Source of the DNA: JACVRW01 sp963739095 | GTDB taxonomy: Bacteria > Actinomycetota > Thermoleophilia > Solirubrobacterales > Thermoleophilaceae | NCBI GenBank assembly: GCA_963739095.1 | Contig: CAVTZF010000030.1 | Location: 124,001-188,000, forward strand | Reading direction: 5' to 3' | DNA length: 64,000 nucleotides | The notes under the pieces: model-generated | Told to the model about the DNA's origin: nothing | Database searches by the model: none | What the model saw: only the letters and a program-made list of their open reading frames with translations | Shown: one piece after another, positions 1 through 6,898 of the stretch | Position numbering within the stretch: the stretch's first letter is position 1 | Layout of the letters: each line of letters opens with the position of its first letter | Position numbers and translations under genes: made by a program

Positions 1-2795
1 CCGTGTCGCTGGCAGGCTGGGGCGCCGAGACCGACCTCGAGCTCGGCTCCGAGGACGTCGTGCGCGCCCGCATCGACATGGGCCTGCTCGACGCCCTGAT
101 CGGCGAGCTCGAGAGCCGCCCGGAGGTCGTGAGCGAGCTCGAGCTCGTGACCCACCCGACGGTCATCGTGCGCGGCGGCAGGGCCTTCCTGCCTGAGCGC
201 CTCGCCGGCGGCGACGGCGCGTTCGAGGTGTCGGTGCGCGCAACCCGCCCCGTCCTCAGGGCGCTCGAGCTCTGCCACGGAGCCCCGGCACCATTTGCGG
301 AGCTGGCGGCCGTCCTCGGCGAGGAGTTCCCGGACGCCGGGCCGCGGGTCGCGGAGCTCATCCACACACTCGTGCGCGAAGGCCTGCTCGTGAGCGAGCT
401 GCGGCCCCCGCTGACCCGCGGCGACCCGGCCCGCTACCTGCTTGCGCGCCTGGACGGGCTGAGCGCCGCCGGCGCCGAACGGGAGCGGCTCGCCACGGCG
501 ATCGCCGCGTGCGAGCGCTGGGAGCTCCTGGATGCAGCGGACGGGGCCGAGCAGTTCCCCGCCGTCCTGGCGGCGGCCCGCGCCGTCGCGTCTGCGCCTC
601 CCAAGGAGGCGGCGGTGCGGGTGGACATGATGAGGCCCCTCGCCGGCGAGCGAATCACGCGCGCCGTCGCCGAGGAGGCGGCACGGGCCGCGGAGCTGCT
701 GCTCCGCCTCTCGCCGGCGCACTCGGGCTCGCTCCCCCTCAACGTCTATCGCGACCGCTTCGTCGAGCGCTACGACGCGCGTGGTGAGGTGCCGCTCCTG
801 GAGCTCGTCCAGCCGGACGTGGGGCTCGGGCCGGTGGACCTGCGCGCGGGCCGAGAGCGCCCGCCGGACAGGGAAACGCAGGGTCGCAACCGGCGGCTCC
901 TCGAGCTGGCGGCGTCGGCGCTCGGCGCCGGGGAGCTCGCGCTCGAGCTTGATCCGGACCTGATCGCGGAGCTCGACACCGGGGCGCGCACGGCGGCGCT
1001 GCCCCCCACGCTCGAGGTGGGGGTCTATGTCTCGGCCCGCTCGCGCGAGGCGCTCGACGCGGGCGAGTTCCGCGTGGCGGTGTCCCCGATGACCGGCTCC
1101 TACAGCGCAGGGCGGATCCTCGGTCGGTTCGCCTACCTCTTCGAGGAAGAGGGCGAGCGCGCGATGGCCGAGGCCGCGCGGGGCGAAGAGGCGGGCGCTC
1201 GTGAAGCGGTCTGCGCCGAGCTCGTCTACGGCCCCGAAAAGCCCTGGCTGAGCAATGTGACGATCCGGCCGGCCGCACGCAGCCACGAGATCGTCGTGGG
1301 CGTCTCACCCGGCGTCCCGCGGGACGCCGTGATCCCGCTCGACGAGCTCGTGGTGGGCGTGCGTGACGAGATGTTCTACCTGCGCTGGCCGCAGGCCGGG
1401 GCGTACGTCCAGGTCTGCGAGGGCCACATGCTCAATCCGAGGGCGGCGCCCGCGGTGTGCGCGTTCCTCGCCCAGATGCGCCACGCCGGTCGTCCACTGA
1501 TGAGCTCGTTCGCCTGGGGTCCCGCAGCGGAGCTGCCGAGGCTGCCGCGAGTCGAGGCGGGTCGTGTCGTGCTGAGCCCGGCCACCTGGCGGCCGCCGTT
1601 CGGACGTGGCGGACTCGACCAGGACTCGCCGGCCGCCTTCGCCGCCGCGCTCGAGTCTTGGGGCAGCCGCTGGCAGCTGCCGAGCAGCGTCTACGCGACG
1701 CAGGGAGACAACCGCCTTCTCCTCGATCTCGACGATTCCCAGCAGGTCGAGCTCCTCCGGGGGCTGGTGCGGTCGGCGAAGGACGACACGGTTGTCCTCC
1801 AGGAGGCGCTGCCCGGCATCGGCGACGCCTGGCTCCGGGGAGGCTCCGGCGGCTTCCTCGTCGAGCTCGCCGTGCCCCTGACCCGGGACCCCGCGTCGCT
1901 CGACGCCACGGACGCGGATGGCGGCGCCCCGGCCGCCCGGGTCGCGCCGCCCCCGCGCAGCGCCCGCGTGCGCGCCCCCGGAAGCGACTGGCTCTACGCG
2001 AAGGTGTACGCCGGCGGCACGCTCACAGAGCAGCTTGTCGGCGGGCCCCTCAGGGAGCTCGCTCACGAAGCGCTGGACTCGGGGCTTGCCGACGACTGGT
2101 TCTTCATCCGCTACCGCGACGAGCGGCCACATGTGCGCGTCCGCTTCCGCGGCGAGCCGCAGAAGCTCATCGGTGAGCTGGCGCCGCGCCTCTACGCGTG
2201 GGCGTCCGACCTGATGGACAGGGACATGTGTCAGACGCTGGCACTCGACACGTACGAGCGCGAGCTCGAGCGCTACGGCGGCGAGTCCGGCATGGAGGTG
2301 GCCGAGTCGATCTTCGGCATCGACAGCCGCCTGGTCGCGCAGCTGATCGGGCTCGACCTGTCCCGGGCGCTCGCCGTCCCGCGCGAGCAGCTCTGCGTTG
2401 TGACTCTCGACTGCCTGATGGAGGGGCTCGGCCTCGACTCGGAGGCCAGGGTCCGCTGGTGCGCGGCCCACGTGACCTCACGACACGAGGTGACGGAGGA
2501 GTGGCGCGAGCACAAGAACGAGCTGAGGTTGCTGCTCGCGTCCCGCGGCGCGCGGGACGAGCCGCTCGGGCCGTTGCTCGAGGGCTTCGTCCGCGACCTG
2601 CGCCCGCTTGGGGACCGCCTCGCCGCGCTCAGGGTCGAGGGCGCGATCGAATGGCCGCCCGCGGAGGAGTTGGTGGCGACATTCGCGCACATGCACTGCA
2701 ACCGCCTGCTCGGGATCGACCGCGAGGGCGAGCGTCGCGCCCTGGGGCTGCTCGAACGCACGCGCGAGAGCCTCGCCCGCGCCCCGGTCCGATGA
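1..2795 (+). CDS. lanB: Class I lanthipeptide dehydratase LanB, 5'-truncated by window edge
   Basis: About 930 residues of a LanB dehydratase. The family activates Ser/Thr side chains of a precursor peptide with glutamyl-tRNA and then eliminates glutamate to give dehydro-residues. The frame is open from base 3. Its first residues (VSLAGWG) fit the conserved stretch after the FGxFAG-like motif that lies roughly 100 residues into LanB proteins, so the GTG at base 3 is an internal Val and the true start is outside the window. Residues 1 to about 600 form the glutamylation part. From about residue 660 (DWLYAKVYAGG, then RDERPHVRVRFRG) comes the SpaB_C-type elimination domain, so this is a fused full-length LanB, not a split one. 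The stop overlaps the lanC start as ATGA, which indicates translational coupling. Confidence 0.93.
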   Translation, partial: VSLAGWGAETDLELGSEDVVRARIDMGLLDALIGELESRPEVVSELELVTHPTVIVRGGRAFLPERLAGGDGAFEVSVRATRPVLRALELCHGAPAPFAELAAVLGEEFPDAGPRVAELIHTLVREGLLVSELRPPLTRGDPARYLLARLDGLSAAGAERERLATAIAACERWELLDAADGAEQFPAVLAAARAVASAPPKEAAVRVDMMRPLAGERITRAVAEEAARAAELLLRLSPAHSGSLPLNVYRDRFVERYDARGEVPLLELVQPDVGLGPVDLRAGRERPPDRETQGRNRRLLELAASALGAGELALELDPDLIAELDTGARTAALPPTLEVGVYVSARSREALDAGEFRVAVSPMTGSYSAGRILGRFAYLFEEEGERAMAEAARGEEAGAREAVCAELVYGPEKPWLSNVTIRPAARSHEIVVGVSPGVPRDAVIPLDELVVGVRDEMFYLRWPQAGAYVQVCEGHMLNPRAAPAVCAFLAQMRHAGRPLMSSFAWGPAAELPRLPRVEAGRVVLSPATWRPPFGRGGLDQDSPAAFAAALESWGSRWQLPSSVYATQGDNRLLLDLDDSQQVELLRGLVRSAKDDTVVLQEALPGIGDAWLRGGSGGFLVELAVPLTRDPASLDATDADGGAPAARVAPPPRSARVRAPGSDWLYAKVYAGGTLTEQLVGGPLRELAHEALDSGLADDWFFIRYRDERPHVRVRFRGEPQKLIGELAPRLYAWASDLMDRDMCQTLALDTYERELERYGGESGMEVAESIFGIDSRLVAQLIGLDLSRALAVPREQLCVVTLDCLMEGLGLDSEARVRWCAAHVTSRHEVTEEWREHKNELRLLLASRGARDEPLGPLLEGFVRDLRPLGDRLAALRVEGAIEWPPAEELVATFAHMHCNRLLGIDREGERRALGLLERTRESLARAPVR

Positions 2796-4066
2796 GCTGG
2801 CGTCCCGTGTTGTCGGGTGCCGACGGCGAACGTGCGCGCGCGGTCGCGCTCGAGGTGGCGTCGAGGCTCGCGGCGCTGGAGCCGTCGGCGGCGGAGCGGG
2901 CGATGGCGGGTCTCTCCACGCCGGACTCGAGCATCGCGCTGGTCTGCTCGCAGCTCGATGGGTTGTTTCCGGACGCGGGCTGGGATCGCGCCGGGCACGA
3001 GCACCTCAGCGCCACGGCGCGGGCCGCCGAGCGCGACGGAACGCCGGTCGGCCTTTTCGACGGTGTTGCGGGAATCGGCTACGCCGCGCAGCGGCTGGCC
3101 GCCGGGCGCCCGCGCTACGGCAACCTGCTCACGGCGATCGATGAGGCGATCGCCACGACTGTCGCGGCGAGCCGCCCAGCGCTCGCAGCGATGGATGGGA
3201 TGCCGGTGCGGGCGTGGGACCTGATCTCGGGGCTGACGGGAATCGGTGTCTACCTGCTCGCCAGGCGCGACGAGCCCGGCCCGCGCGCCGCTCTCGACGA
3301 CACGCTCGCCGCGCTCGTCGATCTCATGGGCGACACGAACGGCGTTCCACGCTGGTCGACCCCGCCCGAGCACCTCTTCGAGGACATGAGGACGAGCGCG
3401 CCCGAGGGCAACCTCAACTGCGGGCTCGCGCATGGTGTCCTCGGCCCGCTGGCGCTCATGGCGCTCGCGTCGAGGGAGGGCGTCGCGGTCAGCGGACAGA
3501 CGGAGGCGATGCAGCGGATGGCCGACTGGGTGGCGGCTCAGTCCCGGCCTGGCCACTTCGGTCCGGAGTGGCCCGCCGCGATCCCTCTGGGCGAGGCCCA
3601 GGCGGCGGAGCAGCCGCCCGCGCGCCCGGGTTGGTGCTACGGGAACGCCGGCGTGGGCCGCGCTCTCTGGCTGGCCGGCATGGCGCTGGACGAGCCGGAG
3701 CTCGCGCGACTTGCCGAGCGGGCCGTGCGAACTGCGCTCGAGCGCCAGCAGAGCCAGCAACCGCTAAGGGCGCCCACCCTGTGCCACGGCACTGCGGGGC
3801 TGGCGCAGGTCACGCTGCGGATGGCGGCAGATACAGGCGCGGAGGACCTGGCGGGCGAGGCGCGGGCTCTCTGCCTGGAGCTCCTGGATCGCTTCGACGC
3901 GGAAGCCCCGCTCGGCTACCGCGGCGAAGCAGAGCTGAACGACCTCAGCGGCGCCGAGGTCGACAATCCCGCCCTGCTGGACGGTGCGGCCGGGCCGGCG
4001 CTCGTGCTGCTCGCGGCAGCCACGGACGCCGACCCCGCCTGGGATCGCGCGCTGCTTCTTTCGTGA
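2792..4066 (+). CDS. lanC: Lanthionine synthetase C family cyclase LanC
   Basis: A 424-residue cyclase that adds Cys thiols to dehydrated Ser/Thr to close (methyl)lanthionine rings. The LanC repeats are visible: GLFDGVAGIGYA, DLISGLTGIGVYL, NCGLAHGVLGPLALM, GWCYGNAGVGRALW and LCHGTAGLAQVTL. The Cys in GWCYGNAG and the Cys-His pair in LCHGTAG are the zinc ligands and are all present. I chose the ATG that overlaps the lanB stop (ATGA); the frame is open further upstream but only as a shadow of lanB. The gene ends 4 bp before the 3' end of the first precursor gene, which reads toward it on the other strand. Confidence 0.93.
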   Translation: MSWRPVLSGADGERARAVALEVASRLAALEPSAAERAMAGLSTPDSSIALVCSQLDGLFPDAGWDRAGHEHLSATARAAERDGTPVGLFDGVAGIGYAAQRLAAGRPRYGNLLTAIDEAIATTVAASRPALAAMDGMPVRAWDLISGLTGIGVYLLARRDEPGPRAALDDTLAALVDLMGDTNGVPRWSTPPEHLFEDMRTSAPEGNLNCGLAHGVLGPLALMALASREGVAVSGQTEAMQRMADWVAAQSRPGHFGPEWPAAIPLGEAQAAEQPPARPGWCYGNAGVGRALWLAGMALDEPELARLAERAVRTALERQQSQQPLRAPTLCHGTAGLAQVTLRMAADTGAEDLAGEARALCLELLDRFDAEAPLGYRGEAELNDLSGAEVDNPALLDGAAGPALVLLAAATDADPAWDRALLLS

Positions 4067-4070
4067 GCCC

Positions 4071-4250
4071 TTAGCTGTCGTCCAATCCCGCGACGCAGCG
4101 CGTTATGTACGTGGGAGGGCAGGCGCAGGACTGCGTCGCCGGGCTGGGCTCCGTCGGCTCGTACGACTGGCGCGGGGCCATAGCTTGGAGCCGGACGTCG
4201 AGATCGAATTCGTTGTGCTCGGCGTGAGTCTCGGGCGAGGCAGGGCCCAT
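4071..4250 (-). CDS. FxLD-type lanthipeptide precursor 1 (59 aa)
   Basis: A 59-residue precursor peptide. The sequence shows an acidic N-terminus, then FDLDVRL beginning at residue 15, as in the four neighbouring precursors, then a core with CAC at 42-44, Cys52 and several Ser/Thr (for example TQSC at 39-42 and TYIT). The start ATG (4248-4250) is preceded by AAAGGA at normal spacing. FxLD family leaders are known class I lanthipeptide leaders, so the product is probably dehydrated and cyclised by the adjacent LanB/LanC. It is the last gene of the array in the direction of transcription and ends 4 bp from the convergent lanC. The core differs most from the others (PTYITRC), so its ring pattern cannot be predicted by analogy. 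Confidence 0.85.
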   Translation of the reverse strand: MGPASPETHAEHNEFDLDVRLQAMAPRQSYEPTEPSPATQSCACPPTYITRCVAGLDDS

Positions 4251-4272
4251 CCGGGTTCCTTTCCAGCTCTTC

Positions 4273-4446
4273 TCAGCTTGGGTGGATCGTGCAGGTGCCG
4301 ACCTGGGTTTGCGTGGCGTCGGGGCAGGCCGCGTCGGTCGGCTTCAGCGCCGCCTTGTCGGCGGCGTGCCGTGCGACCGCTTCGAGCCTGACGTCGAGAT
4401 CGAACTCGGTCTCGTCGCGATGTGAATCGGGCAATGCTGGAACCAT
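4273..4446 (-). CDS. FxLD-type lanthipeptide precursor 2 (57 aa)
   Basis: A 57-residue precursor with FDLDVRL at 15-21 and a leader that ends in AALKPTDAAC. Cys41 and Cys52 are the only two cysteines. Thr45, Thr47, Thr51 and Thr53 are available as partners, so at most two thioether rings are possible. Two ATGs stand in tandem (4449 and 4446); GGGAGGA lies too close to the first and at about 5 nt from the second, so I chose the second, which also places the motif at residue 15 as in all other copies. The gene starts 11 bp after the stop of precursor 3. Precursors 2 and 3 share the LKPTD..CPD junction and form a subtype. Confidence 0.88.
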   Translation of the reverse strand: MVPALPDSHRDETEFDLDVRLEAVARHAADKAALKPTDAACPDATQTQVGTCTIHPS

Positions 4447-4457
4447 CATGTCCTCCC

Positions 4458-4634
4458 TTACTCGAGGCAGCCCCCGCCCGCGTGGCAAGTGATGTTCGTG
4501 GGCCCGTCGGGGCAGCCCTGGTCGGTCGGCTTCAATGCAGCGCTCTCCGGGGTGTGCCGGACCACCGCCTGGAGCCTGACGTCAAGGTCGAAGTCGCCGT
4601 CGTCACGACGGGTCTCGGTCGAAACGGGGGTCAT
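4458..4634 (-). CDS. FxLD-type lanthipeptide precursor 3 (58 aa)
   Basis: A 58-residue precursor with FDLDVRL at 15-21 followed by AALKPTDQGCPDG. Cys41, Cys50 and Cys56 are present, and the tail is glycine-rich (AGGGC). Core Thr46 and Thr49 are ring candidates; Thr37 may still be leader. The ATG at 4632-4634 has an AGGGA about 9 nt upstream. The alignment with the other four precursors needs no gaps from the start through the leader motif. No other family resemblance is visible. It lies 18 bp downstream of precursor 4 and 11 bp upstream of precursor 2, so the three are probably on one transcript. Confidence 0.88.
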   Translation of the reverse strand: MTPVSTETRRDDGDFDLDVRLQAVVRHTPESAALKPTDQGCPDGPTNITCHAGGGCLE

Positions 4635-4652
4635 CTCGCGTTATCCCTTCGT

Positions 4653-4814
4653 TCAGCAGTTGCAGGTCATCTGGCCGCCCGTGCACTCGGTGCAGGTGAT
4701 CTGGGTCGGCCTCTCGGGGGTCTTGTTCGCAATGTCCCGGCCGACCGCGTCGAGTCTCACGTCGAGATCGAACTCGGTGTCCTCGGCCTGGGTCTCCAGC
4801 AAGGTCGGGGTCAT
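4653..4814 (-). CDS. FxLD-type lanthipeptide precursor 4 (53 aa)
   Basis: A 53-residue precursor. FDLDVRL lies at 15-21; the leader ends in KTPERPTQ and the core is rich in Cys and Thr (ITCTECTGGQMTCNC at 39-53; Cys41, 44, 51, 53). The ring-forming residues are dense, which suits a compact, overlapping ring topology. AAAGGAG stands 4 nt before the ATG and is a strong ribosome site that fixes the start; the frame is open upstream but without meaning. It shares the ERP(T/Q) junction and Cys41/Cys44 with precursor 5, forming a second subtype. The 79-bp gap on its 5' side carries the 11-bp-period repeats. Confidence 0.9.
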   Translation of the reverse strand: MTPTLLETQAEDTEFDLDVRLDAVGRDIANKTPERPTQITCTECTGGQMTCNC

Positions 4815-4861
4815 CTTTCTCCTTTCCCACGATTGGGCGTGTGCCGAAGCAGAACGGAAAC

Positions 4862-4890
4862 CGCTGACGTTCCGCTGACGTTTCGCTGAC
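4862..4890. promoter_or_regulatory. Three 7-bp direct repeats at 11-bp period (SARP/PhoP-like operator)
   Basis: On the + strand CGCTGAC occurs at 4862-4868, 4873-4879 and 4884-4890 (GTCAGCG on the - strand), with 4-bp spacers, one helical turn apart. Heptamer direct repeats with 4-bp spacers are the known binding layout of SARP regulators and of PhoP boxes in actinobacteria. The repeats sit just after the stop of precursor 5 and about 48 bp before the start of precursor 4. They may therefore switch precursors 4-1 separately from precursor 5. Regulator identity is inference; no SARP gene is in the window. Confidence 0.5.
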
Positions 4891-4893
4891 CCG

Positions 4894-5064
4894 CTACTCG
4901 CACGGGCACGACACACACGAGTATTGGGTGCCGCACTCCTTGCAGCTGACGGTCTGCGGCCTCTCGGCCCGATCGTCTGAGAGCTCCCGGGCGACCGCCT
5001 GCAGCCTGACGTCCAGATCGAACTCGACGTCCTCGGGATACGCCTCGGGCAAGGCGTGAACCAT
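4894..5064 (-). CDS. FxLD-type lanthipeptide precursor 5 (56 aa)
   Basis: A 56-residue precursor, first in the array. FDLDVRL lies at 15-21, the leader ends DDRAERPQ, and the core TVSCKECGTQYSCVSCPC holds Cys41, 44, 50, 53 and 55 with Thr38, Ser40, Thr46, Ser49 and Ser52 as partners. AAAGGAGG at 7 nt before the ATG (5062-5064) is the best ribosome site of the array and sets the start; an upstream ATG at 5085 would add seven residues and break the shared residue-15 register. It lies 79 bp downstream of the ABC exporter gene, with a possible promoter in that gap. Confidence 0.9.
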   Translation of the reverse strand: MVHALPEAYPEDVEFDLDVRLQAVARELSDDRAERPQTVSCKECGTQYSCVSCPCE

Positions 5065-5112
5065 TCCGGGTCCTCCTTTCCCCATCCGTTTGCCGGGACA
5101 GCGGCTGGGTGA

Positions 5113-5141
5113 AAGGTAACCGCGCCGCCATCGGGGCGCAA
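5113..5141 (-). promoter_or_regulatory. Possible promoter for the precursor array
   Basis: On the - strand TTGCGC (5141-5136) and TACCTT (5118-5113) are separated by 17 bp, a reasonable sigma-70-like pair. It lies between the stop of the exporter gene and the ribosome site of precursor 5. Precursor genes often have a strong promoter of their own. Matches to consensus are only partial. Confidence 0.3.
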
Positions 5142-5143
5142 GG

Positions 5144-6898
5144 TCACGCGACGCGCAGCCGCCGCGACGCCTCCTGCAGCCGTGCGTACGCCCCGCCCTG
5201 CGCCATGAGGCTCTCGTGATCCCCCTGCTCCACGACTCGACCGTCCTCCATCACGACGATGTGGTCCGCGCGCTTGACCATGCCGAGTCGATGGGCGATG
5301 ACGATCCGCGTGCGCCCGGCAAGGATGCGGTCGAGCGCCTCGAGCAACCGCGCCTCGGTCAGCACGTCCAGCCCCGACGTGAACTCGTCGAGGATGAATA
5401 TCGAGGGATCGGCCATGATCGTGCGCGCGAGCGCGATCACCTGACGCTGGCCGGGGGAGAGCGTCCCTCCTGACTCGCCGACGTCGGTGTCCAGCCCGTC
5501 CGGCAGACCTCTGACGATGTCGAGTCCCCCGAGGTCGGCCAGCGTCTGCTCGATCTCCTCGTCGGTCGCGTCGGGCTTCGCAAGCAGCATGTTGTCGCGC
5601 ACGCTGCCCGCAAGCAGGCTCGTGTCCTGGAGGCTGAAGCTGACGTTCCTTCGCAGGCTTGCGAGCGTGACGTCGCGGATGTCCGTGTCGTCGATGGCGA
5701 CCCGGCCACGATCAGGGTCGTAGAAGCGCGAGATCAGGCTCACCAGCGTCGATTTCCCCGCTCCGTTCTGTCCGACGATCGCCGTGACCTTGCCTCCTGC
5801 GAAGGTCACGTCGACGTCCTGGAGCACCATGCGCTTCCCGTCGTACGAGAAGCTCACCCCGTCCAGCCGGACCTCGCCCGGGCCTCGCTCGAGCTCGGTC
5901 GCTCCCGGCCGATCGCGGATCGTAGGCTCCTCGTCGAGCAACGCGTTGATCTTGTCGAGTGCGGCGCCGCCCTGTGTGTACAGCGCCGCGAGGTTCGACA
6001 GCTGCGACAGCGGCGAGAAGAGCCGCTGGAAGTAGGCGATGAAGGCCACCACCACGCCGACCGACTTTGCACCGTCGCTCACCTGAATGCCGCCGACGAC
6101 GATGATCGCCGTCACTCCCAGGGCAGGCAGCAGGCCCATCACCACCCCGAGGAAGGCCGAGACCGTCTTCGTTGCCATCTGGGCCTCGCCGTCGCGCGCG
6201 TTCAGCTCCCGGAAACGATCGCGATGTCGCTTCTCCTGGCCGAACGCGCGGACGATCTTGATCGCGCCGAGGGACTCCTGCAGGTACGCCGACACGGCGC
6301 CGATCGTGTCGCGGGTGCGGCGAAAGCGGGGACGCGCGATACGACCCCAGACCGCCATGGTGACGACGGTTGCCGGAAACACCCACAGAGCAACAAGCGC
6401 CAGTTCGGCGTCGAGCAGGAACATCGCGATGAGCGTGCCGACGACGGCGAGGAGGCTGCCGGCCAAGGCGGAGAGGCTCCCGGCCACGAGGTTCTCGAGC
6501 TGCTCCACGTCGTTTGTGACGCGGGAGACGAGATCGCCGGTCTGCGAGCGGTCGTAGAAGCCCGGCGACAGCACCTGGAGGTGCCCGAAGATCCGGGACC
6601 GTAGCGTCGCCAGGGCGCGCTGCGCGACCCAGGCGGACGAGTAGGTCTGCAGCGCCGACGTGATCGCGTAGACCACCACCGCGGCGACCAGCGCGAACAG
6701 CGCCACGTCGAGCGAGTCGACGTCCTTCTTGACGATCCCGTCGTCGATGGCCTTGGCTGCGACCCATGGCGGGACGAGGCTCGCCGCGGTTGAGACGACC
6801 ACCGCGGCCCCGGTCAGCAGCAGCTGGCGCCGCCACTGCGCCAGGAGCCGGTAGAGCTGAATCAGCACGTCGAAGTGCCGCTCGAGCCGCTCGCTCAC
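5144..6898 (-). CDS. ABC exporter half-transporter, catalytically intact subunit
   Basis: A 584-residue type IV (ABC-B-like) exporter: six predicted membrane helices in residues 1 to about 310, then an ATPase domain. Walker A is GQNGAGKST, the Walker B end is IFILDE with the catalytic Glu, and the switch His is in VIAHRL, so the ATP-hydrolysing residues are complete. Its signature motif is LSPGQ instead of LSGGQ. This is exactly what the partner's degenerate site would use (see next gene). It overlaps the upstream exporter gene by 4 bp, so the two are translated together and probably form a heterodimer. Next to the precursor array it most likely exports the modified peptides. No N-terminal C39 peptidase domain is present, so leader removal needs a separate protease that is not in the window. 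Confidence 0.9.
   Translation of the reverse strand: MSERLERHFDVLIQLYRLLAQWRRQLLLTGAAVVVSTAASLVPPWVAAKAIDDGIVKKDVDSLDVALFALVAAVVVYAITSALQTYSSAWVAQRALATLRSRIFGHLQVLSPGFYDRSQTGDLVSRVTNDVEQLENLVAGSLSALAGSLLAVVGTLIAMFLLDAELALVALWVFPATVVTMAVWGRIARPRFRRTRDTIGAVSAYLQESLGAIKIVRAFGQEKRHRDRFRELNARDGEAQMATKTVSAFLGVVMGLLPALGVTAIIVVGGIQVSDGAKSVGVVVAFIAYFQRLFSPLSQLSNLAALYTQGGAALDKINALLDEEPTIRDRPGATELERGPGEVRLDGVSFSYDGKRMVLQDVDVTFAGGKVTAIVGQNGAGKSTLVSLISRFYDPDRGRVAIDDTDIRDVTLASLRRNVSFSLQDTSLLAGSVRDNMLLAKPDATDEEIEQTLADLGGLDIVRGLPDGLDTDVGESGGTLSPGQRQVIALARTIMADPSIFILDEFTSGLDVLTEARLLEALDRILAGRTRIVIAHRLGMVKRADHIVVMEDGRVVEQGDHESLMAQGGAYARLQEASRRLRVA

Noticed and set aside
3..5. GTG at base 3 as the LanB start
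   Set aside because: The first residues match the middle of the LanB N-terminal domain; the frame is open to the window edge, so the gene is truncated.
4071..5064. CRISPR-like repeat array
   Set aside because: Repetition is at protein level (FDLDVRL); no repeat-spacer structure and no cas genes.
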